Assembly (NCBI GenBank): GCA_934462945.1
Contig: CAKSJF010000005.1
Location: 1 to 48,788 of the forward strand
Reading direction: 5' to 3'
Source of the DNA: an uncultured Clostridia bacterium
GTDB taxonomy: Bacteria > Bacillota > Clostridia > UBA1381
DNA length: 48,788 nt
Shown one piece after another: positions 42,134 through 48,788 of the stretch. The translations under genes and the position numbers were made by a program. The notes beneath the pieces were generated by a model. That model worked only from the letters and a program-made list of their open reading frames with translations, was not told the origin of the DNA and made no database searches. Position 1 is the first letter of the stretch; each line of letters starts with the position of its first letter.

Positions 42134-43192
42134 ATGTTTTCAAAATTTAAAACTGGAAAACGAAACTGCTCACCGCAAAAGTTTTTAGAATCGCTCGTGG
42201 CTCTTACCCTGGTATGCCTGATCACGATGGGCGCTGTATACGATGCGTCGGTAAAGCAAATTACTGTGATCAAGAGTGATGTGTTTCAGGATTCTTACGA
42301 ATCGAAAACCCTGCGTACACGTCAGAATGACGTAGAAGCTTTTTTAAAGGAAAATGACATTGAGCTGTCAGGCGCGCAGCAGCTTAGCGTACCGCTTGAC
42401 AAGGAGCTGGAGAATGCAGACATTCTTGAAATTAAGCAAGGAAAGAATGTGCGTCTGATTTCAGGCGGAGAAGAAACCAGCATTTTAGCAACCGAAAAAA
42501 ATGTCGGAGCAATTTTAGAGGATGCCGGAATTACATTAGGTGCAAATGATTTTACCGAGCCGGCAGTCAATGAGAGTATTTCAGACGATCAGCAAATTGT
42601 GATCCACCGGGTAACCGAGTGGCAGAGCGTTTCTTATGAGACGATTCCAAGTCCGAATGTGATTGTTGAAGATGAAAACCTCTACACGGACGAAAAGAAA
42701 ATATCCTGGGGAAAGGACGGAAAAAGAGAGCTTACCTACCGCGTTTTGTGCGAGGGGGAGCATGAGTTTTCCAGAGAGCTTGTTTCGGATGTGATTGTGG
42801 AGGAGGCAGAGGACACAGTTGTCCGGGTTGGAACAAAAACACGTCCGACGGTTGTGACAGCGTCCGGTCAGACTCTGACCTATTCCAGAAAAATTCAGGT
42901 GACAGCAACTGCATACGACACCTCGCCGGGCGAAAACGGCGGCTACAGCAGAACAGCATTAGGCTTAAAGCCGGGTTACGGCATTGTGGCGGTTGATCCG
43001 AGGGTGATTCCGCTGGGAACGAAGCTGTATATTGAGTCTCCGGACGGAGGCGCATCCTGGAGCTATGGTGTATGTATTGCCGGAGATACCGGCGGTGCAA
43101 TTAAGGGTAACCGAATTGATCTTTGCTATAATACGCAGGGCGAATGCATTCAGTTCGGACGGCGCAGTGCAACAGTTTATGTTTTAGATTAA
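42134..43192 (+). CDS. Ubiquitin-like (DUF348)/G5/3D-domain cell wall protein (YabE/Rpf-like)
   Basis: A 352-residue membrane-anchored exported protein. A basic N-terminus and helix around residues 20-40 (LVALTLVCLITMGAVYDA) are followed by two DUF348-type domains (ESKTLRTRQNDVEAFLKENDIELSG; VRLISGGEETSILATEKNVGAILEDAGITLG), a G5 domain (ISWGKDGKRELTYRVLCEGEHEFSRELVSDV) and a C-terminal 3D domain (VTATAYDTSPGE; GIVAVDPRVIPLGTKLYIES; AGDTGGAIKGNRIDLCY), named for its three Asp residues. The last is related to MltA-type lytic transglycosylases; homologues remodel peptidoglycan, as in YabE and Rpf proteins of Firmicutes. Confidence 0.93.
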   Translation: MFSKFKTGKRNCSPQKFLESLVALTLVCLITMGAVYDASVKQITVIKSDVFQDSYESKTLRTRQNDVEAFLKENDIELSGAQQLSVPLDKELENADILEIKQGKNVRLISGGEETSILATEKNVGAILEDAGITLGANDFTEPAVNESISDDQQIVIHRVTEWQSVSYETIPSPNVIVEDENLYTDEKKISWGKDGKRELTYRVLCEGEHEFSRELVSDVIVEEAEDTVVRVGTKTRPTVVTASGQTLTYSRKIQVTATAYDTSPGENGGYSRTALGLKPGYGIVAVDPRVIPLGTKLYIESPDGGASWSYGVCIAGDTGGAIKGNRIDLCYNTQGECIQFGRRSATVYVLD

Positions 43193-43193
43193 G

Positions 43194-43240
43194 AAAAGGC
43201 ATTTTTGGTCAGTAAAATGATCAAAAATGCTTTTTTCTTT
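43194..43240 (+). terminator. Terminator after the G5/3D gene
   Basis: AAAAGGCATTTTTGGTCA and TGATCAAAAATGCTTTTTT form a long stem with one bulged G, then a T run. Confidence 0.88.
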
Positions 43241-43250
43241 GAAAAACTAC

Positions 43251-43302
43251 TTGACAGAACGGGAGAAATGGCATACAATATAGTTAGTTAATTCTAACTA
43301 AC
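43251..43302 (+). promoter_or_regulatory. ABC exporter promoter and palindromic operator
   Basis: TTGACA (43251-43256) and TACAAT (43274-43279) are 17 bases apart. Directly after the -10, GTTAGTTA-ATTC-TAACTAAC (43283-43302) is a perfect eight-base inverted repeat over the likely transcript start. MarR, TetR and PadR repressors often bind such TTAGTTA-type palindromes, but no such regulator gene lies in this window. Confidence 0.85.
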
Positions 43303-43315
43303 GGTAGGGAGCATG

Positions 43316-44017
43316 ATGGCATATCTTGAGGTGTCGGAGCTGAAAAAAAGTTTTGGCGAGAATGCGGCGAGGGTGCAGGTGTTAAACGGCGTGAATCTGA
43401 CGGTGGAACGCGGCGAGATGTGCACCGTTTTAGGACAGTCCGGAAGTGGAAAATCGACCCTTTTAAATGTGATTGGCGGGCTGGACCGGGCGGACGGCGG
43501 AAAGATTCTGGTAGACGGACAGGATGTTGCCAGCATGGATGCGGACGCGCTTTCCGAATACCGGCGGAGTGATCTGGGCTTTGTGTTTCAGTTTTATAAT
43601 CTTGTGCCGAACCTGACTGTTCTGGAAAACATTCAGGTGGGGGAGTATTTGTCGGATGAGCCGTTAGAGCTTTCGGAGATTCTTTCAGTGCTTGGACTGT
43701 CCGAACTTTCCGGCAGGTTTCCGCAGGAGCTGTCCGGCGGTCAGCAGCAGCGTTGTTCCATTGGACGTGCGTTGGTTAAAAATCCAAAGCTGCTTCTTTG
43801 TGATGAGCCGACCGGCGCGCTTGATTATCAGACCTCCAAAGATATTCTGCGCCTGTTAGAGCAGATCAATCAGCGGTATCACACCACGATCCTGTTTGTC
43901 ACGCACAATCAGACGATCAGCGAAATGACGCACAAGACCATTTACTTAAAAGATGGCAGAGTCAGCAAAACAGAGGAAAATACGAACCGAAAACAAGCAG
44001 AGGAGCTGGAGTGGTAG
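43316..44017 (+). CDS. ABC transporter ATP-binding protein, MacB/LolD/BceA type
   Basis: A 233-residue ATPase: Walker A GQSGSGKSTLLN, Q-loop QFYNLVPNLTVLENI, signature LSGGQQQR, Walker B LLLCDEPTGALD and the H-loop FVTHN. The DLGFVFQFYNLVPNLT motif is typical of FtsE/LolD/MacB ATPases. It works with the FtsX-type permease encoded next. ATG 43316 is favoured over 43313 because TAGGGAG lies 4-5 bases before it. Likely exports a peptide, antibiotic or lipid, or acts in the envelope. Confidence 0.95.
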   Translation: MAYLEVSELKKSFGENAARVQVLNGVNLTVERGEMCTVLGQSGSGKSTLLNVIGGLDRADGGKILVDGQDVASMDADALSEYRRSDLGFVFQFYNLVPNLTVLENIQVGEYLSDEPLELSEILSVLGLSELSGRFPQELSGGQQQRCSIGRALVKNPKLLLCDEPTGALDYQTSKDILRLLEQINQRYHTTILFVTHNQTISEMTHKTIYLKDGRVSKTEENTNRKQAEELEW

Positions 44018-44019
44018 CT

Positions 44020-46566
44020 ATGATTTTAGATCGGCGGATTGGACGGGATTTCCGGGAAAATCTTCTGCGGAATCTTTCCATGATTTTTATTATCGCACTA
44101 TCTATGTCGCTGGTGGTGTCGCTTTGCTCCTCCACCGACTGTATTGTGCAGACCATTGAGGAGGAATGGCGCGCGTGCCGTCTGGAGGATGGTAGCTTTG
44201 ATACCTATATACCGCTTTCCAAACGGAATTTTCAGGAGCTTTCGGAGATACCGGTGCAGATTGAGCAGATGTTTTATACCGATGTGGCGGCAAACGGCAC
44301 GTCCACACTTCGGATTTTTCCAAACCGGAAAAAGATCGATCTTCCGTATCCGGAGCGGGGACGGATTCCGCAGGCAGACCGGGAGGTATTCTTAGAAAAG
44401 AAATATGCAGCGAGAAAATCGCTTACAGTCGGCAGCGTTATTGCAATCGGCGGTCAGAATTTCACCGTCTGCGGAATTGGATGTCTGCCGGACTATGGGT
44501 ATGTGAAGCAGAATACCAGTGATGTGGCGGCAAATGATGAGTTTTCCGTTGCAGTGGTAACAGACCGGGCATGGTCGGATTTATGCGGCGGCGGAAAGGT
44601 AATCTATCACTATGCCTACCGGTTGGGCGAGGGCTGCAGTGTCCGGGATTTAAAAAAGAAGCTGTTGGAATTAAAGTTTGACCCGGCAGCGGTAAAGGAT
44701 ACATATTTGAAGGGCATGCAGCAGGCAGAATCGGCAGAGCTTGCAGCGTATGACGAGGCTTTGTCTGCATTAAAAAACGGCGCGATGGCGGTTTCCGACG
44801 GATTACAGGGTGTGATGCGTGCACAGCCGGAAAATAAAGAGACGCTGGGAAGCCTCAGAGATGGCGCTCTCGGCATTTACGCCGGAATTGAGGAATTACA
44901 GGAGAATTTGTCTGAAATCGGCGAGAACGGCACACAGGACGCCGTAACGCTGCTTTCGGATTTTGGGGAAACAAAATACAATATCCGGGTGACCGACGCG
45001 GTGGACGATTCCACGATTGGAAAGCAGTCTGCACTGGTGGTCGGAGTGTTTTTAGTGATTCTTTTGGTGTACATGCTGTCGGTGTTTGCAGCCGGAACGA
45101 TTGAAAAGGAACGCCCGGTGATCGGAACGCTTTATGCGCTTGGGTATCGGCGGAACGAGATACTTTCGCACTATCTGAAAATGCCTATGCTGACGGCGGC
45201 AATCGGCGCGGTCGCCGGCACGGTGGGCGGATTTCTTTTAACCGACACCATGGCGGCATCCTCGGCAGAGCTTTATTCCTTTCCGGAGCTGCGGCATGTG
45301 TTCCCGGCATACCTGCTCGCATATTCCCTTGGTCTGCCGACCGTTTTTTCCTATCTGATGAACCGGATGACGCTTTCTAAAAAGCTTGATGCAATGCCGC
45401 TTCAGATGATGAGAGAAGCGCCGCAGAATGTGAAAAAAAGTACGCTTTCTTTAGAGGGACTGCCCTTTGCAAAAAAATATCAGCTCCGTCAGTTCTTGCG
45501 CGAGCTTTCGGGCAATCTGACCCTCTTTTTCGGAATTTTTGTATCGCTCGTGCTGATTCTGTTTTCGGTTGCCTGCTATAGCAGTATTAAAGGGTATATT
45601 GACGGTATTACCGATGATGTGCATTATGAGTATCTGTATCTTTTGCGCAATCCGGTCAGTGATCTGCCAAAGGATGCCTGTGTGGGGTATACGCGCGGTT
45701 TCTATGCCGATTATCCCATGACGGGCGGTGAGATGGAGGTGACCCTCCAGGGAATCGGCAGTGACAATCCCTATTTTCCGTTTGCCGGAGATCTGGGAGA
45801 GGATGCGGACCGGATTTATATTTCCAGTTCGGCGCGGATTAAATTCGGATACCGTCCCGGTGACCGGATTGTGCTCCGGGATCAGGCAGGAGATGCACTC
45901 TATGCCTTTGAAATTGCAGACGAAGTGCCGTACGGAAACGGACTGTACTTTTTTATGAATCTGGACGCGATGCGAAAAGCATTCGGACTGGACTATTTTA
46001 AGAAAGAAGATCTGAAAAAGGGAGAACGTCCGCCAAAGGCAGAAAGCTTTTATTATAATACTATTTTCTCGAATACAAAGCTGGAGATCCGGCACAATAT
46101 GTTGCTCTCTGAGGTTTCTAAAACGGAAATCAAGAGCGGTGTGGAAAAATTCATGACGTTAATGTGGGGAATGATTGTGATGATGATTGCCGTATCGGTG
46201 ATTATTTTTGCGGCGGTGATGTATCTTTTAATGAAACTGGAAATTGATCGGAGCAGCTTTTCCGTTTCTCTGCTAAAGGCGCTTGGCTATCCAGAAAAAA
46301 CAGTCAATTCTTTCTATCTGGGCGGCTCGTTTTATATCACGCTTGCCGCGCTGATCTTTGGACTTCCGGTTGGAACGGTGATTGTATGTGCGGCTTATCC
46401 GTTCTGCGTGTCCAATGTGAACGCAGGCTTTGCGGCATCAATTTCGCCGGTACAATATGGGTTGGTGATTCTGATTGTGATGGGAACTTATTTTGCAACA
46501 AGGTTCTTTTTGGAAAAATATTTAAAGAAAATAAACTTGACCGAAATTCTAAAAAACAGAGAATAG
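44020..46566 (+). CDS. FtsX-like/MacB-family ABC permease, large
   Basis: An 848-residue permease with two FtsX domains: one N-terminal helix (SMIFIIALSMSLVVSLCSS), a large extracellular domain, helices at LVVGVFLVILLVYMLSVFAAGTIE, AAIGAVAGTVGGFLLT and VFPAYLLAYSLGLPT, then FFGIFVSLVLILFSVACYSS, a second external part, and three last helices (MIVMMIAVSVIIFAAVMYLLM; FYITLAALIFGLPVGTVIVCAAY; YGLVILIVMGTYF). ALGYRRNEIL and ALGYPEKTV are coupling-helix-like. ATG 44020 is three bases after the ATPase stop. Exporter or stress-response role; substrate unknown. Confidence 0.92.
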   Translation: MILDRRIGRDFRENLLRNLSMIFIIALSMSLVVSLCSSTDCIVQTIEEEWRACRLEDGSFDTYIPLSKRNFQELSEIPVQIEQMFYTDVAANGTSTLRIFPNRKKIDLPYPERGRIPQADREVFLEKKYAARKSLTVGSVIAIGGQNFTVCGIGCLPDYGYVKQNTSDVAANDEFSVAVVTDRAWSDLCGGGKVIYHYAYRLGEGCSVRDLKKKLLELKFDPAAVKDTYLKGMQQAESAELAAYDEALSALKNGAMAVSDGLQGVMRAQPENKETLGSLRDGALGIYAGIEELQENLSEIGENGTQDAVTLLSDFGETKYNIRVTDAVDDSTIGKQSALVVGVFLVILLVYMLSVFAAGTIEKERPVIGTLYALGYRRNEILSHYLKMPMLTAAIGAVAGTVGGFLLTDTMAASSAELYSFPELRHVFPAYLLAYSLGLPTVFSYLMNRMTLSKKLDAMPLQMMREAPQNVKKSTLSLEGLPFAKKYQLRQFLRELSGNLTLFFGIFVSLVLILFSVACYSSIKGYIDGITDDVHYEYLYLLRNPVSDLPKDACVGYTRGFYADYPMTGGEMEVTLQGIGSDNPYFPFAGDLGEDADRIYISSSARIKFGYRPGDRIVLRDQAGDALYAFEIADEVPYGNGLYFFMNLDAMRKAFGLDYFKKEDLKKGERPPKAESFYYNTIFSNTKLEIRHNMLLSEVSKTEIKSGVEKFMTLMWGMIVMMIAVSVIIFAAVMYLLMKLEIDRSSFSVSLLKALGYPEKTVNSFYLGGSFYITLAALIFGLPVGTVIVCAAYPFCVSNVNAGFAASISPVQYGLVILIVMGTYFATRFFLEKYLKKINLTEILKNRE

Positions 46567-46603
46567 TAAGATATTCCCTTTAAAAGTTTACATTTCAATG
46601 ATA

Positions 46604-46643
46604 GGATGCAAGTGTTTTCATTTAACACTTGCATCCTTTGTTT
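46604..46643 (+). terminator. Terminator of the ABC exporter operon
   Basis: GGATGCAAGTGTT (46604-46616) and AACACTTGCATCC (46624-46636) form a perfect 13-bp stem, followed by TTTGTTTT. Confidence 0.92.
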
Positions 46644-46727
46644 TGAATTGCCAGGAAACGCCTTTTGTTTCTAACACAAGATCATTCATTTAATACTGAA
46701 TTTAATTTATCAATAAAATAACCTCGC

Positions 46728-46796
46728 GTAGGGGCAGATATTATCTGCCCGTTTCTGCCGTATAAAAGAATTCGGGCGGATGCTATCCGCCCCTAC
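46728..46796. repeat. Inverted pair of GTAGGGGC palindromes
   Basis: Left unit 46728-46751: GTAGGGGCAGATA-T-TATCTGCCCG. Right unit 46773-46796: CGGGCGGATGCTATCCGCCC ending in CTAC, which is the same unit in reverse orientation. The 69-bp whole begins GTAGGGGC and ends GCCCCTAC, like a tiny mobile-type element. The left unit has a matched change (CAGATA/TATCTG against CGGATA/TATCCG at 30443). Confidence 0.82.
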
Positions 46797-46918
46797 CGAC
46801 TCGCCCCACTTAAAACTTTACATTTGATAAAATATGATATCATAAAGAGACTGCAAAAATTAAGCTAAAACATTTGTACCCTATAATTGCAGTGTAAAGA
46901 TTTAATAAAAACAAGACA

Positions 46919-47039
46919 GTAGGGGACGATGCCCACATCGTCCCACGCATGCAGACATATCGCGTAAATATCGCAAATTAATATTCATAGCATATCGTTT
47001 TTGATGTTTTTGCGGGACGGTGTAGGCACCGTCCCCTAC
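46919..47039. repeat. Second inverted pair, GTAGGGGACG family
   Basis: Left unit GTAGGGGACGATG-CCCA-CATCGTCCC (46919-46943, slightly ragged) and right unit GGGACGGTG-TAGG-CACCGTCCC plus CTAC (47014-47039) face each other over about 70 bases of AT-rich DNA. The whole ends are GTAGGGGACG and CGTCCCCTAC. The DNA between the ABC operon and the minus-strand genes (about 500 bases) otherwise contains no ORF I can support. Confidence 0.82.
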
Positions 47040-47069
47040 GACGTTTCATCCCATATTTTTAGCGGTGGA

Positions 47070-47834
47070 TTAAAAAAGGACTTTTCCCTCCCACTCTTTT
47101 GCCGGCTTTGCGCCAAGGAGTTTTGTAATTGTCGGAGCAATATCCATAATGCTGACATTTGAAATCTCTTTGTTTTCCGCAAACGGTGCGCCGGAGAGGA
47201 ATACCGGGATGGTCATATCCTCTTTCACATTCTCTCCGTGGATTCGGTCGTGACCGCCGTGGTCGGCTGTTAAAATGACGGTGTATTCATCCTTCAGGTT
47301 TTCTAAAAGCCGATCTATGGATTTGCAGGTTTCGGTTACGGCACGCTGATATTCTTCGCTCATCCAGCCGCAGGAATGTCCTGCGCCGTCTGTCCAGCCA
47401 AGATAGAGGAAGGTGAAATCAATGTCGTTTTCGTTCAGATACTTTTCCGCGCTGTCGCAGAGCTGCTGATTCGTGGTTTCAAAGCTGTCTAAAACGCCGG
47501 AGCGCATTTCGCTGTAGAAAAGACTTCCCGGACGGGAAAGATCCCGAAGCTCCTCCCAGTTGTAGAAGAAGGCGCATTTTTTGTCCGCTTTTGCAAGCTG
47601 TTCAAACAGTCCCGGAACAGGTCTTACCTGCGGAGTGTAGGTGTTGGTGGTAACGCCATGGCGCGATGGTTCTACGCTGTGAAAAAGCGACATGTGGCAG
47701 GGGAGCGTTACCGACGGCATCACCGTCTGCGCCGTCATGCAGTATGTACCCTTTTTCATCAGCTTCTGAATAAACGGCTGCTCCTCCAGTCTGTCCGGAC
47801 GTAATCCGTCACTTAAAATTAATAAAACTTTCAT
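47070..47834 (-). CDS. Alkaline-phosphatase superfamily phosphodiesterase/nucleotide pyrophosphatase-like hydrolase
   Basis: A 254-residue metal-dependent hydrolase. The N-terminal LLILSDGLRPDRL gives a metal Asp; Thr in MPSVTLPCHMSLFHS is the likely nucleophile; YLGWTDGAGHSCGW and LTADHGGHDRIHG supply the other metal ligands. These are the landmarks of the type I phosphodiesterase/nucleotide pyrophosphatase family. No signal peptide, so cytoplasmic. It begins 13 bases after the isomerase gene upstream on this strand; they probably share one transcript. The substrate is unknown. Confidence 0.9.
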   Translation of the reverse strand: MKVLLILSDGLRPDRLEEQPFIQKLMKKGTYCMTAQTVMPSVTLPCHMSLFHSVEPSRHGVTTNTYTPQVRPVPGLFEQLAKADKKCAFFYNWEELRDLSRPGSLFYSEMRSGVLDSFETTNQQLCDSAEKYLNENDIDFTFLYLGWTDGAGHSCGWMSEEYQRAVTETCKSIDRLLENLKDEYTVILTADHGGHDRIHGENVKEDMTIPVFLSGAPFAENKEISNVSIMDIAPTITKLLGAKPAKEWEGKVLF

Positions 47835-47847
47835 TTCGGATGCTCCT

Positions 47848-48693
47848 TTAAAAATATTTTTCTTTCAAGGATTCAAAGTTTTCTGCGATGTCCTTTAGGG
47901 TATACGGAACGTCCCGATCCCATCCTTTGCTGACCTCATACATAAAGACACCTTGATAATCCAATTCCTCAAGCTTTTGAAAAATCATGCCCCAGTCGTT
48001 CACACCGTCGAGCGGAAGACGGTGCTTTTCATCAATCGCATCATAGTCGGACGCATGAATGGTTCGAATGCGACCGTGCAGCTTGTGTTTGATCAGCTGC
48101 TCCAGAAATTCGCCGTTTGCCTGCCGGGTCAGATGGTTGGTATCAAAGCACAGCATAAGCTCCGGAATTGCATCTAAAAACGCGATAATGTCATCCGAAT
48201 GGTTGCCAAGACAGGTGCGCGGAAGATCCTCCACGGCTAATACTGCTCCTAAAGATTGACACAGGTCTGATAAAATTTTCAGATTCTGAATTGCACGCTC
48301 CATTTTTGCAGCGCGTTCCTCCTCTTTGTTCGGTTCGGAGGACGGATGTACCACAATGGTTTTAATTCCAATTTCAGTTGCACGGCGAATGCATTCCTGC
48401 ATGATTTCCATTGCCTTTTGGTTCTTTTCTTCCTCTAAATTTGCCGGGTGCAGCTCCGGTCCGAACGGAACGTGAAAGGACCAGAAGGTGACCCCATGCT
48501 GCCCGGCAAGCTGCCGGATTCTTTGTGGATTCTCGAAAAATCCGTCCTTTACGAGATCCTCATAGTTTCTGGAAAGCTCTGCATAGGAAATTCCGCTTTC
48601 CTGATAATGCAGAAAGCCCTGCTCGTTCATGCCGTCCTGTACCTCGAAAATACAGGTGCTTGCGCCCAATTTCCATTGGTGTCGGTCTGTCAT
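47848..48693 (-). CDS. Sugar phosphate isomerase/epimerase family (xylose isomerase-like TIM barrel)
   Basis: A 281-residue TIM barrel of the AP-endonuclease-2 superfamily: SYAELSRNYEDL, FWSFHVPFGPELH, KTIVVHPSSEPN, LAVEDLPRT, LCFDTNHLTRQ, TIHASDYDAIDEKHRLPLDGVNDW and VFMYEVSKGW supply the metal-binding Glu, Asp and His residues. Family members isomerise or epimerise sugars, or degrade inositol. AAAGGAG precedes the start on this strand, and the promoter is at 48745-48773. The hydrolase gene follows it. Exact reaction is not predictable. Confidence 0.9.
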   Translation of the reverse strand: MTDRHQWKLGASTCIFEVQDGMNEQGFLHYQESGISYAELSRNYEDLVKDGFFENPQRIRQLAGQHGVTFWSFHVPFGPELHPANLEEEKNQKAMEIMQECIRRATEIGIKTIVVHPSSEPNKEEERAAKMERAIQNLKILSDLCQSLGAVLAVEDLPRTCLGNHSDDIIAFLDAIPELMLCFDTNHLTRQANGEFLEQLIKHKLHGRIRTIHASDYDAIDEKHRLPLDGVNDWGMIFQKLEELDYQGVFMYEVSKGWDRDVPYTLKDIAENFESLKEKYF

Positions 48694-48744
48694 AAAAATT
48701 CTCCTTTGCTTTTAAAACCCACATAAATACAAATTTACAAGGCT

Positions 48745-48773
48745 ATTATAACACGCATATCCACATATGTCAA
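48745..48773 (-). promoter_or_regulatory. Promoter of the isomerase-hydrolase operon
   Basis: Read on the minus strand: TTGACA (48773-48768) and TATAAT (48750-48745), spacing 17, about 52 bases before the ATG at 48693. Confidence 0.88.
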
Positions 48774-48788
48774 GGAGAAAATATAAAA

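Noticed and set aside
45451..46095. 214-codon minus-strand frame opposite the FtsX permease gene
   Set aside because: Composition is that of an antisense shadow, and it lies in a well-supported permease gene.
46728..47039. Idea that the palindromes are a CRISPR array
   Set aside because: Units vary in sequence, face both ways and have no regular spacers; no cas gene is present.

Overview
The window reads as chromosomal DNA of a low-to-middle GC Firmicute of class Clostridia, probably a gut lineage. The evidence is the gene order rlmN-prpC-prkC-rsgA-rpe-thiN, a PASTA kinase, an IspH-ribosomal protein S1 fusion, a HutP-family/AroH/Cmk/PlsC neighbourhood, HPr with both His15 and Ser46, an FMN riboswitch before ribU, strong AGGAGG-type ribosome sites and many TTGACA-17-TATAAT promoters. 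No rRNA, tRNA, CRISPR array, insertion sequence or prophage gene was seen. Species cannot be named from this sequence alone.

Layout. 1-7986: a dense housekeeping operon on the + strand (23S/tRNA methylation, Ser/Thr phosphatase and kinase, ribosome GTPase, ribulose-phosphate epimerase, thiamine pyrophosphokinase, then a cysteine desulfurase-ThiI pair for tRNA thiolation). 8000-14138: cinA and recA, normally close partners in Firmicutes, are separated by a large 1156-residue glycosidase-like gene with its own promoter. 14286-20963: HPr, uvrC, pgeF, an orphan peptide-binding lipoprotein, an RpiR regulator and a BaiN/HI0933-type flavoprotein. 20966-25438: HutP-family protein, a chorismate mutase-cytidylate kinase fusion, plsC, ispH-rpsA fusion, secG. 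25482-28574: FMN riboswitch and ribU, a LysR regulator, and a proline-linked pair (prolyl-tRNA editing domain protein and ProB). 28667-35423: GH2 glycosidase, an orphan response regulator, a cation-type riboswitch driving a Na+-pump decarboxylase beta subunit plus a 40-residue companion, then secDF. 35504-41587: a sugar-salvage type operon (RpiR, MFS, acyltransferase, EEP phosphoesterase, GH3) followed by an AraC regulator. 41590-46566: a tail-anchored small protein, a G5/3D-domain cell-wall protein, and an FtsX-type ABC exporter under a palindromic operator. 46567-47069: repeat-rich intergenic DNA. 47070-48693: a minus-strand operon of a sugar isomerase-like TIM barrel and an alkaline-phosphatase-superfamily hydrolase.

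The most unusual signals are (1) a 105-bp hairpin element present in three copies (8000, 23002, 31283), always between a stop codon and a conserved ribosome site/ATG tail, in the same orientation as the genes, with a compensatory base change; (2) the AroH-Cmk fusion; (3) the riboswitch-controlled beta subunit with a tiny partner and no decarboxylase alpha subunit; (4) the large unclassified glycosidase-like protein between cinA and recA; and (5) families of short GTAGGGG palindromes arranged as inverted pairs. Sugar-active enzymes here (GH2, GH3, the 1156-residue protein) lack signal peptides, so they probably act inside the cell on imported glycans.
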